This document shows, one piece after another, positions 6,346 to 15,898 of a DNA stretch of 43,258 nucleotides; position 1 is the first letter of the stretch; each line of letters starts with the position of its first letter. This DNA is from DASYTH01 sp035762905 (lineage in GTDB: Bacteria > Actinomycetota > Actinomycetes > Mycobacteriales > Pseudonocardiaceae). The notes beneath the pieces are model-generated. The model saw only the letters and a list, made by a program, of their open reading frames with translations. It was not told the origin of the DNA and searched no databases. The position numbers were made by a program, and so were the translations under genes. The stretch spans positions 1 through 43,258 of the forward strand of contig NZ_DASUCC010000038.1 in assembly GCF_035762905.1 (NCBI RefSeq), in the 5' to 3' direction.

Positions 6346-8905
6346 CCACCGGCAGCAGGGTGGGCCGCCACACGCCGTCGTGTTCGCGCGCGGTGGCCAG
6401 GCGCTCGGCGGGCACCGCGCCGTAGGTGGTGCTGCGCTGCCGGGCCGGACGACCGGCCGCCGCGGCCAGCGCCTCCAGGCCGGCGATCGTCTTGTAGCTG
6501 CCGTTCTCCGAGCCGGCCATCCGGCTGATGGTCTCCTCCATCAGGGTGCCGCCGAGGTCGTTCACGCCCCCGCGCAGCACGTCCACGACGCCCCCGTCGC
6601 CGAGCTTGACCCAGCTGGTCTGAATGTTGTCGATCCTCCCGTGCAGCAGCAGCCGGGCCAGCGCGTGCACCGCCCGGTTCTCCAGCGCGGTCGGGCCGGG
6701 CCGGGCGATGCCGGCCAGGTAGAGCGGGGCGTTGGTGTGCACGAACGGCAGCAGCACGAACTCGGTGAACCCGCCGGTGCGCTCCTGCAGCTCGCGGATC
6801 AGCCGCAGGTGCGCCACCCAGTGCGTCGGGTTGTCCACGTGTCCGTACATCATCGTCGAGGTGGTCGGGATGCCCAGCTCGTGCGCGGTGGTGACCACCT
6901 CGATCCAGGCCGACGCCGGCAGCTTGCCCTTGGTGAGCACCCAGCGCACATCGTCGTCCAGGATCTCCGCGGCGGTACCGGGCAGCGAGTCCACCCCGGC
7001 CGCCCGTGCCTCGGTCAGCCAGTCCCGGATGGACAGATCGGCCCGGCTGGCGCCGTTGACCACCTCCATCGGCGAGAAGGCGTGCACGTGCAGGCCGGGC
7101 GCCCGGCGCTTGACCTCGGCGGCGATGTCGAAGTACGCGGTGCCGGGCAGGTCCGGGTGGATGCCGCCCTGCATGCAGACCTCGGTGGCGCCCACGCTCC
7201 AGGCCTGCTCGGCCCGCTGCCCGACCTGCTCGAGCGAGAGCGTGTACGCGTCGGCGTCGGTGCGCCGCTGGGCGAACGCGCAGAACCGGCAGCCGGTGTA
7301 GCACACGTTGGTGAAGTTGATGTTCCGAGTGACCACATAGGTCACCGTGTCCCCCACCGCGTCCGCGCGCACCGTGTCGGCCAGCGCCGCCAGCGCCTCG
7401 ATCTCCGGGCCGGCATCGGCCGAGAGCAGCGTCAGCGCGTCCGCATCGGACAGTCCACCCGGGTCGGACTCGGCGTGCCGCAGCGCGGTCCGGAACTCGG
7501 CCCTGGTGTGCCGGGCGGGGTCACGCCGGGCCGGCACCGCGGCGCGCAGCTCCGCCCAGTCCCCGTACACCGAGTCGAAGTCGTCCCGCCGGTCGGCGGT
7601 GCGACCCTCGGTGTCGATCGCCGCGTACAGGTCGGTGCGGCCGGAGGCGGATAAGGCCACCTCGGGCTCCTGCCAGGGGCGCCCGGCCGGGGCCGCTCCG
7701 GAGGCCAGCCCGGTCCGCGGGTGGGCGAGCGCGTCGACGTGGCCGCGGATCCGCGGGTCCAGCCACGGTTCACCGCGCCGCACGTACTCCGGGTAGACCG
7801 GCAGCCGCTCGGCCAGCCGGAACCCGGCATCCGCGGTGCGCTCGGCCAGCGCCTCGATCTGCGGCCACGGGCGCTCCGGGTTGACGTGGTCCGGGGTCAG
7901 CGGGGACACCCCGCCCCAGTCGTCGATCCCGGCCCGCAGCAGCAGCTCGAACTCGCCGGCGATCAGGTTGGGCGGCGCCTGGATGCGCATCTTCGGTCCG
8001 AGCACCAGCCGGGCCACCGCCACGGTGGCGGCCAGCTCGCCGGCCTCCAGGTCGGGCGTGCCGCGCATCGCGGTGTCCGGCTTGGACCGGAAGTTCTGCA
8101 CGATCACTTCCTGGATGCCGCCGTAGCGCCGCGCCACCCGGCGGATCGCGAACAGCGAGTCCACCCGCTCGGCCAGCGTCTCGCCGATACCGACCAGGAT
8201 GCCGGTGGTGAACGGCACCGCGGTGCGCCCGGCGTCCTCGAGCACCCGCAGCCGGACCGCGGGCTCCTTGTCCGGCGAGCCGTAGTGGGGGCCGCCCGGC
8301 TCCGCCCAGAGTCGCTCGCTGGTGGTCTCCAGCATCATGCCCATCGACGCGGCGACCGGCTTGAGCCGCTGCAGCTCGGTCCAGCTCAGCACGCCCGGGT
8401 TGAGATGCGGCAGCAGTCCGGTCTCCTCGAGCACCCGGATCGCCATCGCCCGGACGTAGGACAGCGTGTCCGGGTAGCCGGCCTCGTCCAGCCAGGTCCG
8501 GGCCGCCGGCCAGCGCTCCTCCGGCCGGTCACCGAGGGTGAACAGCGCCTCGGTGCACCCCGCCGCCGCGCCCGCCGCGGCGATCCGGAGCACCTCGTCC
8601 GGGCTCAGGTACGCGCCCGGCACCCGGTGCGGCACGGTGGCGAACGTGCAGTAGTGGCAGCGGTCCCGGCACAGCTTGGTGAGCGGGATGAACACGCTGC
8701 GCGAGAACGTGACCACGCCGGGCCGGTCGGCGGCGGCCAGGCCGGCGTCGCGCACCCGGCCCGCCGCGTCGAACAGCGCGTCCAGGTGCGCCCCGCGGGC
8801 GTGCAGCAGGACCTCGGCCTCGACCGGATCAAGTGGAACGCCGTCCCGCGCGCGGCGCAGCGCCCGCCGGATGGACGCCTCGGTGGGGACGAAACCCTCG
8901 GTCAC
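6335..8905 (-). CDS. fbiC: FO synthase, fused CofG-CofH (7,8-didemethyl-8-hydroxy-5-deazariboflavin synthase)
   Basis: An 856-residue bifunctional radical-SAM protein that makes the deazaflavin chromophore FO of coenzyme F420 from a ribityl-diaminouracil and tyrosine. Two [4Fe-4S] motifs are visible: CRDRCHYC near residue 80 (CofG half) and CYTGCRFC near residue 535 (CofH half), the latter followed by FAQRRTDADAYTLS. The full-length fusion is typical of actinobacteria. The start is a GTG at 8905, with AGGAGG about 10 nt upstream. Its 3' end overlaps the convergent aldolase gene. Several F420-type oxidoreductase genes elsewhere in the window (20373, 35244) fit an F420-producing host. Confidence 0.95.
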   Translation of the reverse strand: MTEGFVPTEASIRRALRRARDGVPLDPVEAEVLLHARGAHLDALFDAAGRVRDAGLAAADRPGVVTFSRSVFIPLTKLCRDRCHYCTFATVPHRVPGAYLSPDEVLRIAAAGAAAGCTEALFTLGDRPEERWPAARTWLDEAGYPDTLSYVRAMAIRVLEETGLLPHLNPGVLSWTELQRLKPVAASMGMMLETTSERLWAEPGGPHYGSPDKEPAVRLRVLEDAGRTAVPFTTGILVGIGETLAERVDSLFAIRRVARRYGGIQEVIVQNFRSKPDTAMRGTPDLEAGELAATVAVARLVLGPKMRIQAPPNLIAGEFELLLRAGIDDWGGVSPLTPDHVNPERPWPQIEALAERTADAGFRLAERLPVYPEYVRRGEPWLDPRIRGHVDALAHPRTGLASGAAPAGRPWQEPEVALSASGRTDLYAAIDTEGRTADRRDDFDSVYGDWAELRAAVPARRDPARHTRAEFRTALRHAESDPGGLSDADALTLLSADAGPEIEALAALADTVRADAVGDTVTYVVTRNINFTNVCYTGCRFCAFAQRRTDADAYTLSLEQVGQRAEQAWSVGATEVCMQGGIHPDLPGTAYFDIAAEVKRRAPGLHVHAFSPMEVVNGASRADLSIRDWLTEARAAGVDSLPGTAAEILDDDVRWVLTKGKLPASAWIEVVTTAHELGIPTTSTMMYGHVDNPTHWVAHLRLIRELQERTGGFTEFVLLPFVHTNAPLYLAGIARPGPTALENRAVHALARLLLHGRIDNIQTSWVKLGDGGVVDVLRGGVNDLGGTLMEETISRMAGSENGSYKTIAGLEALAAAAGRPARQRSTTYGAVPAERLATAREHDGVWRPTLLPVVNR

Positions 8906-9034
8906 GGTGGGTGAACCTCCTCGGGGGCGGGCAACAGGGCCAACCTATCGCCCGTAACTCCCCACCCGCGCGGTTCATTCCGCCACACACCGTCCCACTG
9001 GGACGGGCCGGGACCGCGGAGCGCCGTTCGTCCG

Positions 9035-9574
9035 TCAGCCAGGCAGCAGTTCGCGCACCCGGCGCGGAGTCTCGCTGACCGTGTCGGCGACGGTCTCGGC
9101 GGCGTCCTGGGCGCGCTCGCCGACCTTGGTGGCGGTGCGGCGGGCCCACCAGCCAAGCGACGGGCGGCCCTCGGTGTCGGCGGAGGCGATCAGCAGGCCA
9201 CCGAACAGGCCGAGGTTCTTCAGGAACTGAACCTGCTGGGCGGATCGCTCGCCCTCGTCCTCGAGGGTCCAGAACTGGTGGGCGGCGAGCGTGGTGGGGA
9301 CCAGCGTGCCGGCCAGCACCAGCGCCGAAAGCCTTGGCAGCTTGCCGAACGCGAACGCCAGGCCGGCGCCGATCTTGACCAGCGCGTCCAGCTGAACCAG
9401 CGTGCGCGGCTCGGTCGGCACCGAGTCCGGCAGCCGGTCGGTGTTCTTCGCGACGGTCTCGTCCAGGAACGGCTTGGCCGTCTGGATGTGACCCTCGAGG
9501 TGGCGCAGCGCGTTGACGCCGCCCCACACGAAGATCGTGGCCAGCAGCGGGCGGGCCACTCGACGAAGGATCAT
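9035..9574 (-). CDS. DoxX-family membrane protein
   Basis: A 179-residue protein beginning MILRRVARPLLATIFVWGG, a hydrophobic first helix. It has the DoxX-like pattern of four short membrane segments (LVQLDALVKIGAGLAFAFG, LSALVLAGTLVPTTLAAHQFW, FLKNLGLFGGLLIAS) and ends in a charged cytoplasmic tail of about 50 residues. The ATG at 9574 is preceded by AGGAGG at 6 nt spacing. The gap to fbiC (8906-9034) is 129 bp with no further gene. DoxX proteins have been linked to redox stress membrane complexes, but a specific role here is unknown. Confidence 0.82.
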   Translation of the reverse strand: MILRRVARPLLATIFVWGGVNALRHLEGHIQTAKPFLDETVAKNTDRLPDSVPTEPRTLVQLDALVKIGAGLAFAFGKLPRLSALVLAGTLVPTTLAAHQFWTLEDEGERSAQQVQFLKNLGLFGGLLIASADTEGRPSLGWWARRTATKVGERAQDAAETVADTVSETPRRVRELLPG

Positions 9575-9649
9575 GTCGGCCTCCTGGGTCGGCTCCTGAC
9601 CGGAGGCGTACCCCGCTTTCCCCGGCGCCAACCAGGCGATACTGGATTC

Positions 9650-10228
9650 ATGGGCAAGCTCTACGACCGGATCGACGGCCGGCTGCGTACTTTCATCGAG
9701 CAGGCGATGGTCTTCTTCGTGGCGACCGCGCCGCTGGCCGGCGACGGCCACGTCAACCTCTCCCCCAAGGGCCGGGCCGGCACCCTGGTCGTGCTGGACG
9801 AGAAAACCGTGGCATTCCTGGACTTCGGCGGCAGCCACGCGGAGACCATCGCGCATCTGCGGGAGAACGGCCGGATCACGCTGATGTGGTGCGCGTTCAC
9901 CGGGCCGCCGAAGATCGTGCGGGTGCACGGCACCGGCGAGCCGGTGTTCCGGGACGACCCGCGGTTTCCTGAGCTACTGGCCCGGTTCGCCCCGGACGCG
10001 GACGGCCCCGGGCTGCGCGCGATCATCGTGGTCGCCGCGCTCCGGATCAGCGACACCTGCGGCTACGCGGTGCCGTTCATGGAGTACACCGGCGAGCGGG
10101 ACACCCATGCCCGGTACTTCGGCCGCAAGACCGACGAGGAGTTCGCCGCCTACTGCGCGGCCAAGGAGCACAACCCGGTCAGCATCGACGGGCTGCCGGC
10201 CCTCCCGCTGCCGCTGCCGCCCCGCTAA
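9650..10228 (+). CDS. Pyridoxamine 5'-phosphate oxidase-family protein
   Basis: A 192-residue flavin-binding split-barrel protein. The start MGKLYDRIDGRLRTFIEQ, the VFFVATAPLAGDGHVNLSPKG segment and TLVVLDEKTVAFLDFGGS are characteristic of the PNPOx-like general-stress subgroup rather than of PdxH. Whether it binds FMN or F420 cannot be told from the sequence. It is divergent from the DoxX gene, with only about 75 bp between the two starts. No enzymatic activity can be assigned. Confidence 0.82.
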   Translation: MGKLYDRIDGRLRTFIEQAMVFFVATAPLAGDGHVNLSPKGRAGTLVVLDEKTVAFLDFGGSHAETIAHLRENGRITLMWCAFTGPPKIVRVHGTGEPVFRDDPRFPELLARFAPDADGPGLRAIIVVAALRISDTCGYAVPFMEYTGERDTHARYFGRKTDEEFAAYCAAKEHNPVSIDGLPALPLPLPPR

Positions 10229-10308
10229 ACCCGTTGGTACCGCGGGCAAAACACCGTTTCCGCCTACGAGTCGGGACCACTGGATCACCTTCCGTCACAT
10301 TACGCCAA

Positions 10309-11094
10309 ATGTGTATCACTGAGCGTGTGGTCGGCGATAGCACCAGCGAACTCGGGGGGCGGGTTCAGTGCCGACCGGAGGCGGTGTGCGGCTTGACCGA
10401 GGGCCAGGGTGACGACGTTCGGGAGATGATCGACCGCGCGGTCTTCGAGGAGCGCGACCGGATCGCCCGGGACCTGCACGACCTGGTGATCCAACGGCTG
10501 TTCGCGATCGGGTTGGGCATCAAGGCGTTGGGTTACCAGATGTCCGGGCCGCTCGCCGAGGACCGGTTGCCCGCCTTCGTAGCCGACATCGACCAGACCA
10601 TCAGGGACATCCGGCGCAGCATCTTCCTGCTCCAGCAGCGGCCCAACTCCGCGCCCAGCCTGCGCGGCGAGGTGCTGCGGGCGATCTCCGAGGCCACCGC
10701 CTCGCTCGGCTACGAGCCGACCGTGCAACTGGAGGGGCCGCTGGACTCGGTGGTGCCGCCCGAGGTGCACCTGGACCTGATCGCCACCCTGCGGGAGGCG
10801 CTGTCCAACGTGATCCGGCACGCGAACGCGCGCACGGTCAGCGTCATGGTCACCGTGGACCGGGCGGCCCGGCGGCTCGAGCTGATCGTCACCGACGACG
10901 GGCGCGGATTGCCCCGTGGCCCGACTCGGCGCAGCGGGTTGGTGAATATCGCGCAGCGAGCGATTAGGCTGCGGGGGACGTGCCACGTCTCCGCTCCGGC
11001 GGGGGGCGGAACCAGGGTCTGGTGGGGGGTTCCGCTGGACCGCACGTCGGAGGCCATCGAATCAGGGGCGGAGCCGTTGGAGGCAACTCCGTGA
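10309..11094 (+). CDS. Sensor-less histidine kinase of the NarL/DevS type
   Basis: The protein has a HisKA_3 dimerisation/phosphoacceptor motif ERDRIARDLHDLVIQRLF, with the phosphorylated His in DLHD, and a HATPase domain (LREALSNVIRHA N-box, DDGRGLP, GLVNI). No GAF, PAS or transmembrane segment precedes it, so the usual sensory input is absent. The start is uncertain: an ATG at 10309, a GTG at 10384 and a TTG at 10393 are in frame, and GGAGG at 10377-10381 lies 11 nt before the TTG. Its stop overlaps the response-regulator start (GTGA), so the two form a cognate pair. The C-terminal half resembles DevS/DosT-like kinases. Confidence 0.85.
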   Translation: MCITERVVGDSTSELGGRVQCRPEAVCGLTEGQGDDVREMIDRAVFEERDRIARDLHDLVIQRLFAIGLGIKALGYQMSGPLAEDRLPAFVADIDQTIRDIRRSIFLLQQRPNSAPSLRGEVLRAISEATASLGYEPTVQLEGPLDSVVPPEVHLDLIATLREALSNVIRHANARTVSVMVTVDRAARRLELIVTDDGRGLPRGPTRRSGLVNIAQRAIRLRGTCHVSAPAGGGTRVWWGVPLDRTSEAIESGAEPLEATP

Positions 11095-11759
11095 CGTCGA
11101 CCATCTCCGTGTTCGTGGTGGACGACCATGAGATCGTGCGCAGAGGAATCCGGCAGCTGCTCGACGTGGAGCCGGACATCGAGGTGGTCGGCGAGGCGTC
11201 CAGCGCGGCGATGGCGATCGCCACGATCCCGTCGGCCCGGCCGAAGGTGGCGATCCTGGACGTGAAGCTGCCCGACGGGGACGGCGTCACGGTGTGCCGG
11301 GACATCCGCTCGGCCACCCTGCCGCCGCCGGCCTGTCTGATGCTCACCTCCTACTCCGACGACGAGGCGCTGTTCGGCGCGATCATGGCGGGCGCGGCCG
11401 GTTACATGATCAAACAGGTGTCCGGCAACGACATCGTCGCCGCGGTGCGCACGCTGGGCAACGGCGGCTCGCTGTTGGACGCCGGGGTGACCGCGACCGT
11501 GCTGAACCGGTTGCGGCACGGGCGAAACGAGGATGCGCGGTACCGCACGCTGTCCCCGCAGGAGCGCAAGATCCTCGACCTGATCGCGCTCGGCCTGACC
11601 AACCGGCAGATCGCCGCGCAGCTCTACCTGGCCGAGAAGACGGTCAAGAACTACGTCTCGACGCTGCTGCACAAGCTCGGCTTCGACCGGCGCACCGAGG
11701 CCGCGGTCTACGCCGCGAAGCTCCGGCCGGACACCAGGAGCGGCGAATACGGGTCCTGA
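11091..11759 (+). CDS. LuxR/NarL-family response regulator (DevR-like)
   Basis: A 222-residue response regulator. The receiver domain shows the acidic pair VVDDHE, a phosphoacceptor Asp in AILDVKLPDGDG, Thr in MLTSYSDD and Lys in GYMIKQ. A LuxR helix-turn-helix follows (LSPQERKILDLIALGLTNRQIA, then AEKTVKNYVSTLLHKLG). The GTG start at 11091 overlaps the kinase stop, and GGAGG lies 8 nt upstream. The overall sequence is close to DevR/DosR-type regulators that respond to hypoxia, NO or redox state through their kinases; targets here are unknown. Confidence 0.9.
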   Translation: MTSTISVFVVDDHEIVRRGIRQLLDVEPDIEVVGEASSAAMAIATIPSARPKVAILDVKLPDGDGVTVCRDIRSATLPPPACLMLTSYSDDEALFGAIMAGAAGYMIKQVSGNDIVAAVRTLGNGGSLLDAGVTATVLNRLRHGRNEDARYRTLSPQERKILDLIALGLTNRQIAAQLYLAEKTVKNYVSTLLHKLGFDRRTEAAVYAAKLRPDTRSGEYGS

Positions 11760-11771
11760 GGCCGGGGCGGG

Positions 11772-12641
11772 TCAGCCGGTGTACTCGTAGAAGCCGCGGC
11801 CGCTCTTCTTGCCGAGCAGGCCGGCGTCGACCATGCGCAGCAACAGCGGCGGCGCGGAGAACAACGGCTCCTTGAACTCGGCGTACATCGACTCGGCGAT
11901 CGCCTTGGTGGTGTCCAGGCCGATCAGGTCGGTCAGCCGCAGCGGGCCCATCGGATGGGCGCAGCCGAGCACCATGCCGTTGTCGATGTCCTCGGCCGAG
12001 GCGAAGCCGGACTCGAGCATCCGGATGGCCGAGAGCAGGTAGGGCACCAGCAGTGCGTTGACCACGAACCCGGCCCGGTCCTGGGACAGGATCACCTGCT
12101 TGCCGAGCGCCTGCTCGACGAACGCCTCGGCGCGCTCCCGGGTGGTCACGTCGGTGAGCAGCGACGGCACCAGCTCCACCAGCTTGAGCACCGGGACGGG
12201 GTTGAAGAAGTGCACCCCGATCACGTGATGCGGGCGGGAGGTGGCCATGCCCAGTTTCATGATCGGGATGGACGACGTGTTGGACGCGAAGATCGCGTCG
12301 TGGTCCTCGACGACCTTGTCCAGCGCGGTGAACACCTCGGTCTTGGCCTGCTCGTTCTCCACGATCGCCTCGATCACCAGCTGGCGGTCGGCGAACGCGC
12401 CGAGGTCGGTGCTGAACTCCAACCGGGCCAGGGCGGCGTCCCGGTCGGCCTCGGTCAGCTTGCCGTGCTTGAGGCCTCGGCCGAGGGACGTCTCGATCCG
12501 CCTGCGGCCGGCCGCGAGGGCGTCCGGGTGCACCTCGTTGACCAGCACGTCCAATCCGGCCCGGGCGCACACCTCGGCGATCCCGGAACCCATCAGGCCG
12601 GCCCCGACCACTCCCACCCGGCGAATCTCACCCGTCGTCAT
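11772..12641 (-). CDS. 3-hydroxybutyryl-CoA dehydrogenase
   Basis: A 289-residue NAD-dependent 3-hydroxyacyl-CoA dehydrogenase. It has the N-terminal NAD motif VGVVGAGLMGSGIAEVCARAG, the catalytic region SNTSSIPI...HFFNPVPVLKLVE with the active-site His, and the C-terminal GRGFYEYTG typical of Hbd/PaaH/FadB2. It oxidises (S)-3-hydroxyacyl-CoA to 3-oxoacyl-CoA. It begins 17 nt downstream of the icmF stop, so both are probably co-transcribed. Together they would interconvert branched and linear C4-CoA esters and feed n-butyryl-derived 3-hydroxybutyryl-CoA forward. Confidence 0.9.
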   Translation of the reverse strand: MTTGEIRRVGVVGAGLMGSGIAEVCARAGLDVLVNEVHPDALAAGRRRIETSLGRGLKHGKLTEADRDAALARLEFSTDLGAFADRQLVIEAIVENEQAKTEVFTALDKVVEDHDAIFASNTSSIPIMKLGMATSRPHHVIGVHFFNPVPVLKLVELVPSLLTDVTTRERAEAFVEQALGKQVILSQDRAGFVVNALLVPYLLSAIRMLESGFASAEDIDNGMVLGCAHPMGPLRLTDLIGLDTTKAIAESMYAEFKEPLFSAPPLLLRMVDAGLLGKKSGRGFYEYTG

Positions 12642-12658
12642 GGCCTCGACCCTAGCGG

Positions 12659-15600
12659 TTACACGTTGCGCCGGTACTGCCCGCCGACCTCGAAGAACGC
12701 CTCGGTGATCTGGCCGAGCGTGCACACCCGGGCGGCGTCCATCAGCACGGCGAACACGTTCTCGTCCCGGGCGGCGGCAGCCCGCAGCCGGCCGAGCGCC
12801 TGCGCCGCGGCCGAGGCGTTGACCTCCTGGAACGCCCTGGTCCGGTCGACCTGGGACCGCTTCTCCTCCTCGGTCGCCCTGGCCAGCTCGATCGTGGTCA
12901 CGTGGTCCTCGTGTCCCCTGGTCGGCAGGAACGTGTTGACCCCGATCAGGGGCAGCGAGCCGTCGTGCTTGCGCTGTTCGTAAAGCATCGACTCGTCCTG
13001 GATCCGGCCGCGCTGGTAGCCGGTCTCCATCGCACCGAGCACCCCGCCGCGCTCGGAGATCCGGTCGAACTCGGCCAGCACCGCCTCCTCGACCAGGTCG
13101 GTCAGCTCGTCGATGACGAACGAACCCTGCAGCGGGTTCTCGTTCATCGACAGGCCCCACTCCTTGTTGATGATCAGCTGGATGGCCATCGCGCGGCGCA
13201 CGGAGGACTCGGTGGGCGTGGTGATCGCCTCGTCGTAGGCGTTGGTGTGCAAGGAGTTCGCGTTGTCGTAGAGCGCGCACAGGGCCTGCAGGGTGGTCCG
13301 GATGTCGTTGAAGTTCATCTCCTGCGCGTGCAGCGACCGGCCCGAGGTCTGCACGTGGTACTTCAGCTTCTGCGACCGCTCGTTGGCGCCGTAGCGCTCC
13401 CGCATCGCCACCGCCCAGATCCGCCGGGCCACCCGGCCGATCACGCTGTACTCGGCGTCCATCCCGTTGGAGAAGAAGAACGACAGGTTCGGCGCGAAGT
13501 CGTCGATGTGCATGCCCCTGGCCAGATAGGACTCCACGTAGGTGAACCCGTTGGCCAGCGTGAAGGCGAGCTGGCTGATCGGGTTCGCCCCGGCCTCGGC
13601 GATGTGGTAGCCGGAGATCGACACCGAGTAGAAGTTGCGGACCTTGTTGGCGATGAACCATTCCTGGATGTCGGCCATCATCCGCAGAGAGAATTCGGTG
13701 GAGAAGATGCAGGTGTTCTGGCCCTGGTCCTCCTTGAGGATGTCGGCCTGCACGGTGCCGCGCACGTTGGCCAGCGTCCACGCGGTCAGCTCGGACCGCT
13801 GCGCCTCGGTGGGCTCGCGGCCGTGCTCGGCGGTGAACTTCTCGATCCGGGCGTCGATCGCGGTGTTCAGGAAGAACGCCAGGATGGTCGGGGCCGGACC
13901 GTTGATCGTCATGGACACCGAGGTGCTCGGCGCGGTCAGGTCGAACCCGGCGTAGAGCGCCTTCATGTCGTCCAGCGTGGCGATCGAGACGCCGGAAGTG
14001 CCGACCTTGCCGTAGACGTCCGGCGGGGTGTCCGGATCGCGGCCGTAGAGCGTGACCGAGTCGAACGCGGTGGACAGCCGGGTGGCCTCGCCGTGTGCCA
14101 GCAGCTTGAACCGCCGGTTGGTGCGGAACGCGTCGCCTTCGCCGGCGAACATCCGGGCCGGGTCCTCGGTGTCCCGCTTGAACGGGAAGACCCCGGCGGT
14201 GAACGGGAAGGAGCCGGGCAGGTTCTCCTTGCGCAGGAACCGAAGCAGCGTGGCCCGGTCGTCGAACCTGGGCAGCGCGACCCGGGGAACCCGGTTGCCG
14301 GACAACGTCTCCCGCCACAGCTGGGTGTGCAGTTCCTTGTCCCGCACCCGAACCACGAACTCGTCGGTGCCGTACCGCTCGGCGGTCTTCGGCCAGCCGG
14401 CCAGCAGCTCGGCATTGTCCCGGTCCACCCGGCGGGCGGCCTCCTCGGCAAGCTCGTCGATGTCCGAACTGGACCGTCCGGCGTCCTGGAGTGCTTGGCG
14501 TGCTTCGGTGAGCGCATCCTGCCGGCGCACGGCGACCACCTGCTCGCCGGTGCGGGCGTGGTAGGTCCGGACCGTCTCGGCGATGTCGGACAGGTAGCGC
14601 ACCCGGGCCGGCGGCACGACCGTGGCGGCCTTGCTGGACACCCGGCCCTCGACCGGGTCCAGGGTGCCCTCGGCGACGGTCAGCCCGTTCTCGGCCAGCA
14701 GCCCGCGCAGGTGCTGGTACAGCGCGGTCACCCCGTCGTCGTTGAAGGTGGCCGCGCTGGTGCCGAACACCGGCATGTCCTCCCAGGGCACGCCGAACGC
14801 CTCCCGGTTGCGCACCATCTGGCGGGCCACGTCGCGACGGGCGTCCTCGGCGCCGCGCCGTTCGAACTTGTTGATCGCCACCGCGTCGGCGAAGTCCAGC
14901 ATGTCGATCTTCTCGAGCTGGGAGGCGGCCCCGAACTCCGGCGTCATCACGTAGAGCGAGGTGCCCACGAACGGCACGATCGCCGCGTCGCCCTGGCCGA
15001 TGCCGGGCGTCTCGACGATCACCAGGTCGTTGCCGGCGGCCGTGCAGGCGGCGATCACGTCGGCCAGCCCGTCCGGTACCTCGGCCGCCGCGCCCCGGGT
15101 CGCCAGCGACCGGAAGAAGACCTGCGCACCGTCCAGGGAGTTCATCCGGATCCGGTCGCCGAGCAGCGCACCGCCGCCGCGCCGCCGGGTGGGGTCGATG
15201 GCCAGCACCGCGATCCGCAGCTTGTCCTGCTGGTCGACCCGCAGCCGGCGGACCAGCTCGTCGGTCAGCGAGGACTTGCCGGATCCGCCGGTGCCGGTGA
15301 TGCCGAGCACCGGGACCGCGCGCCGGGCGGCCGCCGCCGTGATGGCCGCGCGGGCCTGTTCCGGCAGCCTGCCGGCCTCGATCAGGGTGATCGTCCTGGC
15401 CAGCGCCCGGTGATCGCCGGCGAGCAGCGGGTCCCAGGACTCCGGGACCGCCGCGGCCAGGTCGGTGTCGCAGGCCTGGACCATCAGGTTGATCATGCGG
15501 GCCAGGCCCAGCTCCTGCCCGTCCTCCGGCGAGAAGATGCGCGTGACGCCGCGCGAGTGCAGCAGCTTGATCTCCTCGGGGACGATCACGCCCCCGCCGC

Positions 15601-15898
15601 CGCCGAACACCTGGACGTGGCCGGCGCCGTGCTCGGCGAGCAGCTCGACCAGGTAGCTGAAGTACTCGACGTGGCCGCCCTGGTAGGCGCTGATCGCCAC
15701 GCCCTGCACGTCCTCCTGGACGGCGGCCTGCACGACCTCGCGCACCGACCGGTTGTGCCCGAGATGGATCACCTCGGCGCCCTGGGACTGCAGGATGCGG
15801 CGCATGATGTTGATCGCCGCGTCGTGACCGTCGAACAGGCTCGCCGCGGTGACGAACCGGACCGGGTGCGCCGGGCGGTGCAGCTGTGCACTAGCCAT
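12659..15898 (-). CDS. icmF: Fused isobutyryl-CoA mutase (IcmF)
   Basis: A 1079-residue B12-dependent acyl-CoA mutase with the three-part IcmF architecture. The N-terminal cobalamin-binding domain has FDGHDAAINIM, with His25 as the likely cobalt ligand. A central MeaI-type GTPase chaperone domain has the P-loop GTGGSGKSS near residue 205. The C-terminal substrate-binding mutase domain shows HVQTSGRSL, SLHTNAYDEA and GYHIAEAGANP. The length matches the fused family rather than the separate MutA/MutB subunits. It interconverts isobutyryl-CoA and n-butyryl-CoA, and some members act on pivalyl- or isovaleryl-CoA; specificity was not read from active-site residues. The ATG at 15898 has no evident Shine-Dalgarno and lies beside an AT-rich dyad. 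Confidence 0.93.
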   Translation of the reverse strand: MASAQLHRPAHPVRFVTAASLFDGHDAAINIMRRILQSQGAEVIHLGHNRSVREVVQAAVQEDVQGVAISAYQGGHVEYFSYLVELLAEHGAGHVQVFGGGGGVIVPEEIKLLHSRGVTRIFSPEDGQELGLARMINLMVQACDTDLAAAVPESWDPLLAGDHRALARTITLIEAGRLPEQARAAITAAAARRAVPVLGITGTGGSGKSSLTDELVRRLRVDQQDKLRIAVLAIDPTRRRGGGALLGDRIRMNSLDGAQVFFRSLATRGAAAEVPDGLADVIAACTAAGNDLVIVETPGIGQGDAAIVPFVGTSLYVMTPEFGAASQLEKIDMLDFADAVAINKFERRGAEDARRDVARQMVRNREAFGVPWEDMPVFGTSAATFNDDGVTALYQHLRGLLAENGLTVAEGTLDPVEGRVSSKAATVVPPARVRYLSDIAETVRTYHARTGEQVVAVRRQDALTEARQALQDAGRSSSDIDELAEEAARRVDRDNAELLAGWPKTAERYGTDEFVVRVRDKELHTQLWRETLSGNRVPRVALPRFDDRATLLRFLRKENLPGSFPFTAGVFPFKRDTEDPARMFAGEGDAFRTNRRFKLLAHGEATRLSTAFDSVTLYGRDPDTPPDVYGKVGTSGVSIATLDDMKALYAGFDLTAPSTSVSMTINGPAPTILAFFLNTAIDARIEKFTAEHGREPTEAQRSELTAWTLANVRGTVQADILKEDQGQNTCIFSTEFSLRMMADIQEWFIANKVRNFYSVSISGYHIAEAGANPISQLAFTLANGFTYVESYLARGMHIDDFAPNLSFFFSNGMDAEYSVIGRVARRIWAVAMRERYGANERSQKLKYHVQTSGRSLHAQEMNFNDIRTTLQALCALYDNANSLHTNAYDEAITTPTESSVRRAMAIQLIINKEWGLSMNENPLQGSFVIDELTDLVEEAVLAEFDRISERGGVLGAMETGYQRGRIQDESMLYEQRKHDGSLPLIGVNTFLPTRGHEDHVTTIELARATEEEKRSQVDRTRAFQEVNASAAAQALGRLRAAAARDENVFAVLMDAARVCTLGQITEAFFEVGGQYRRNV

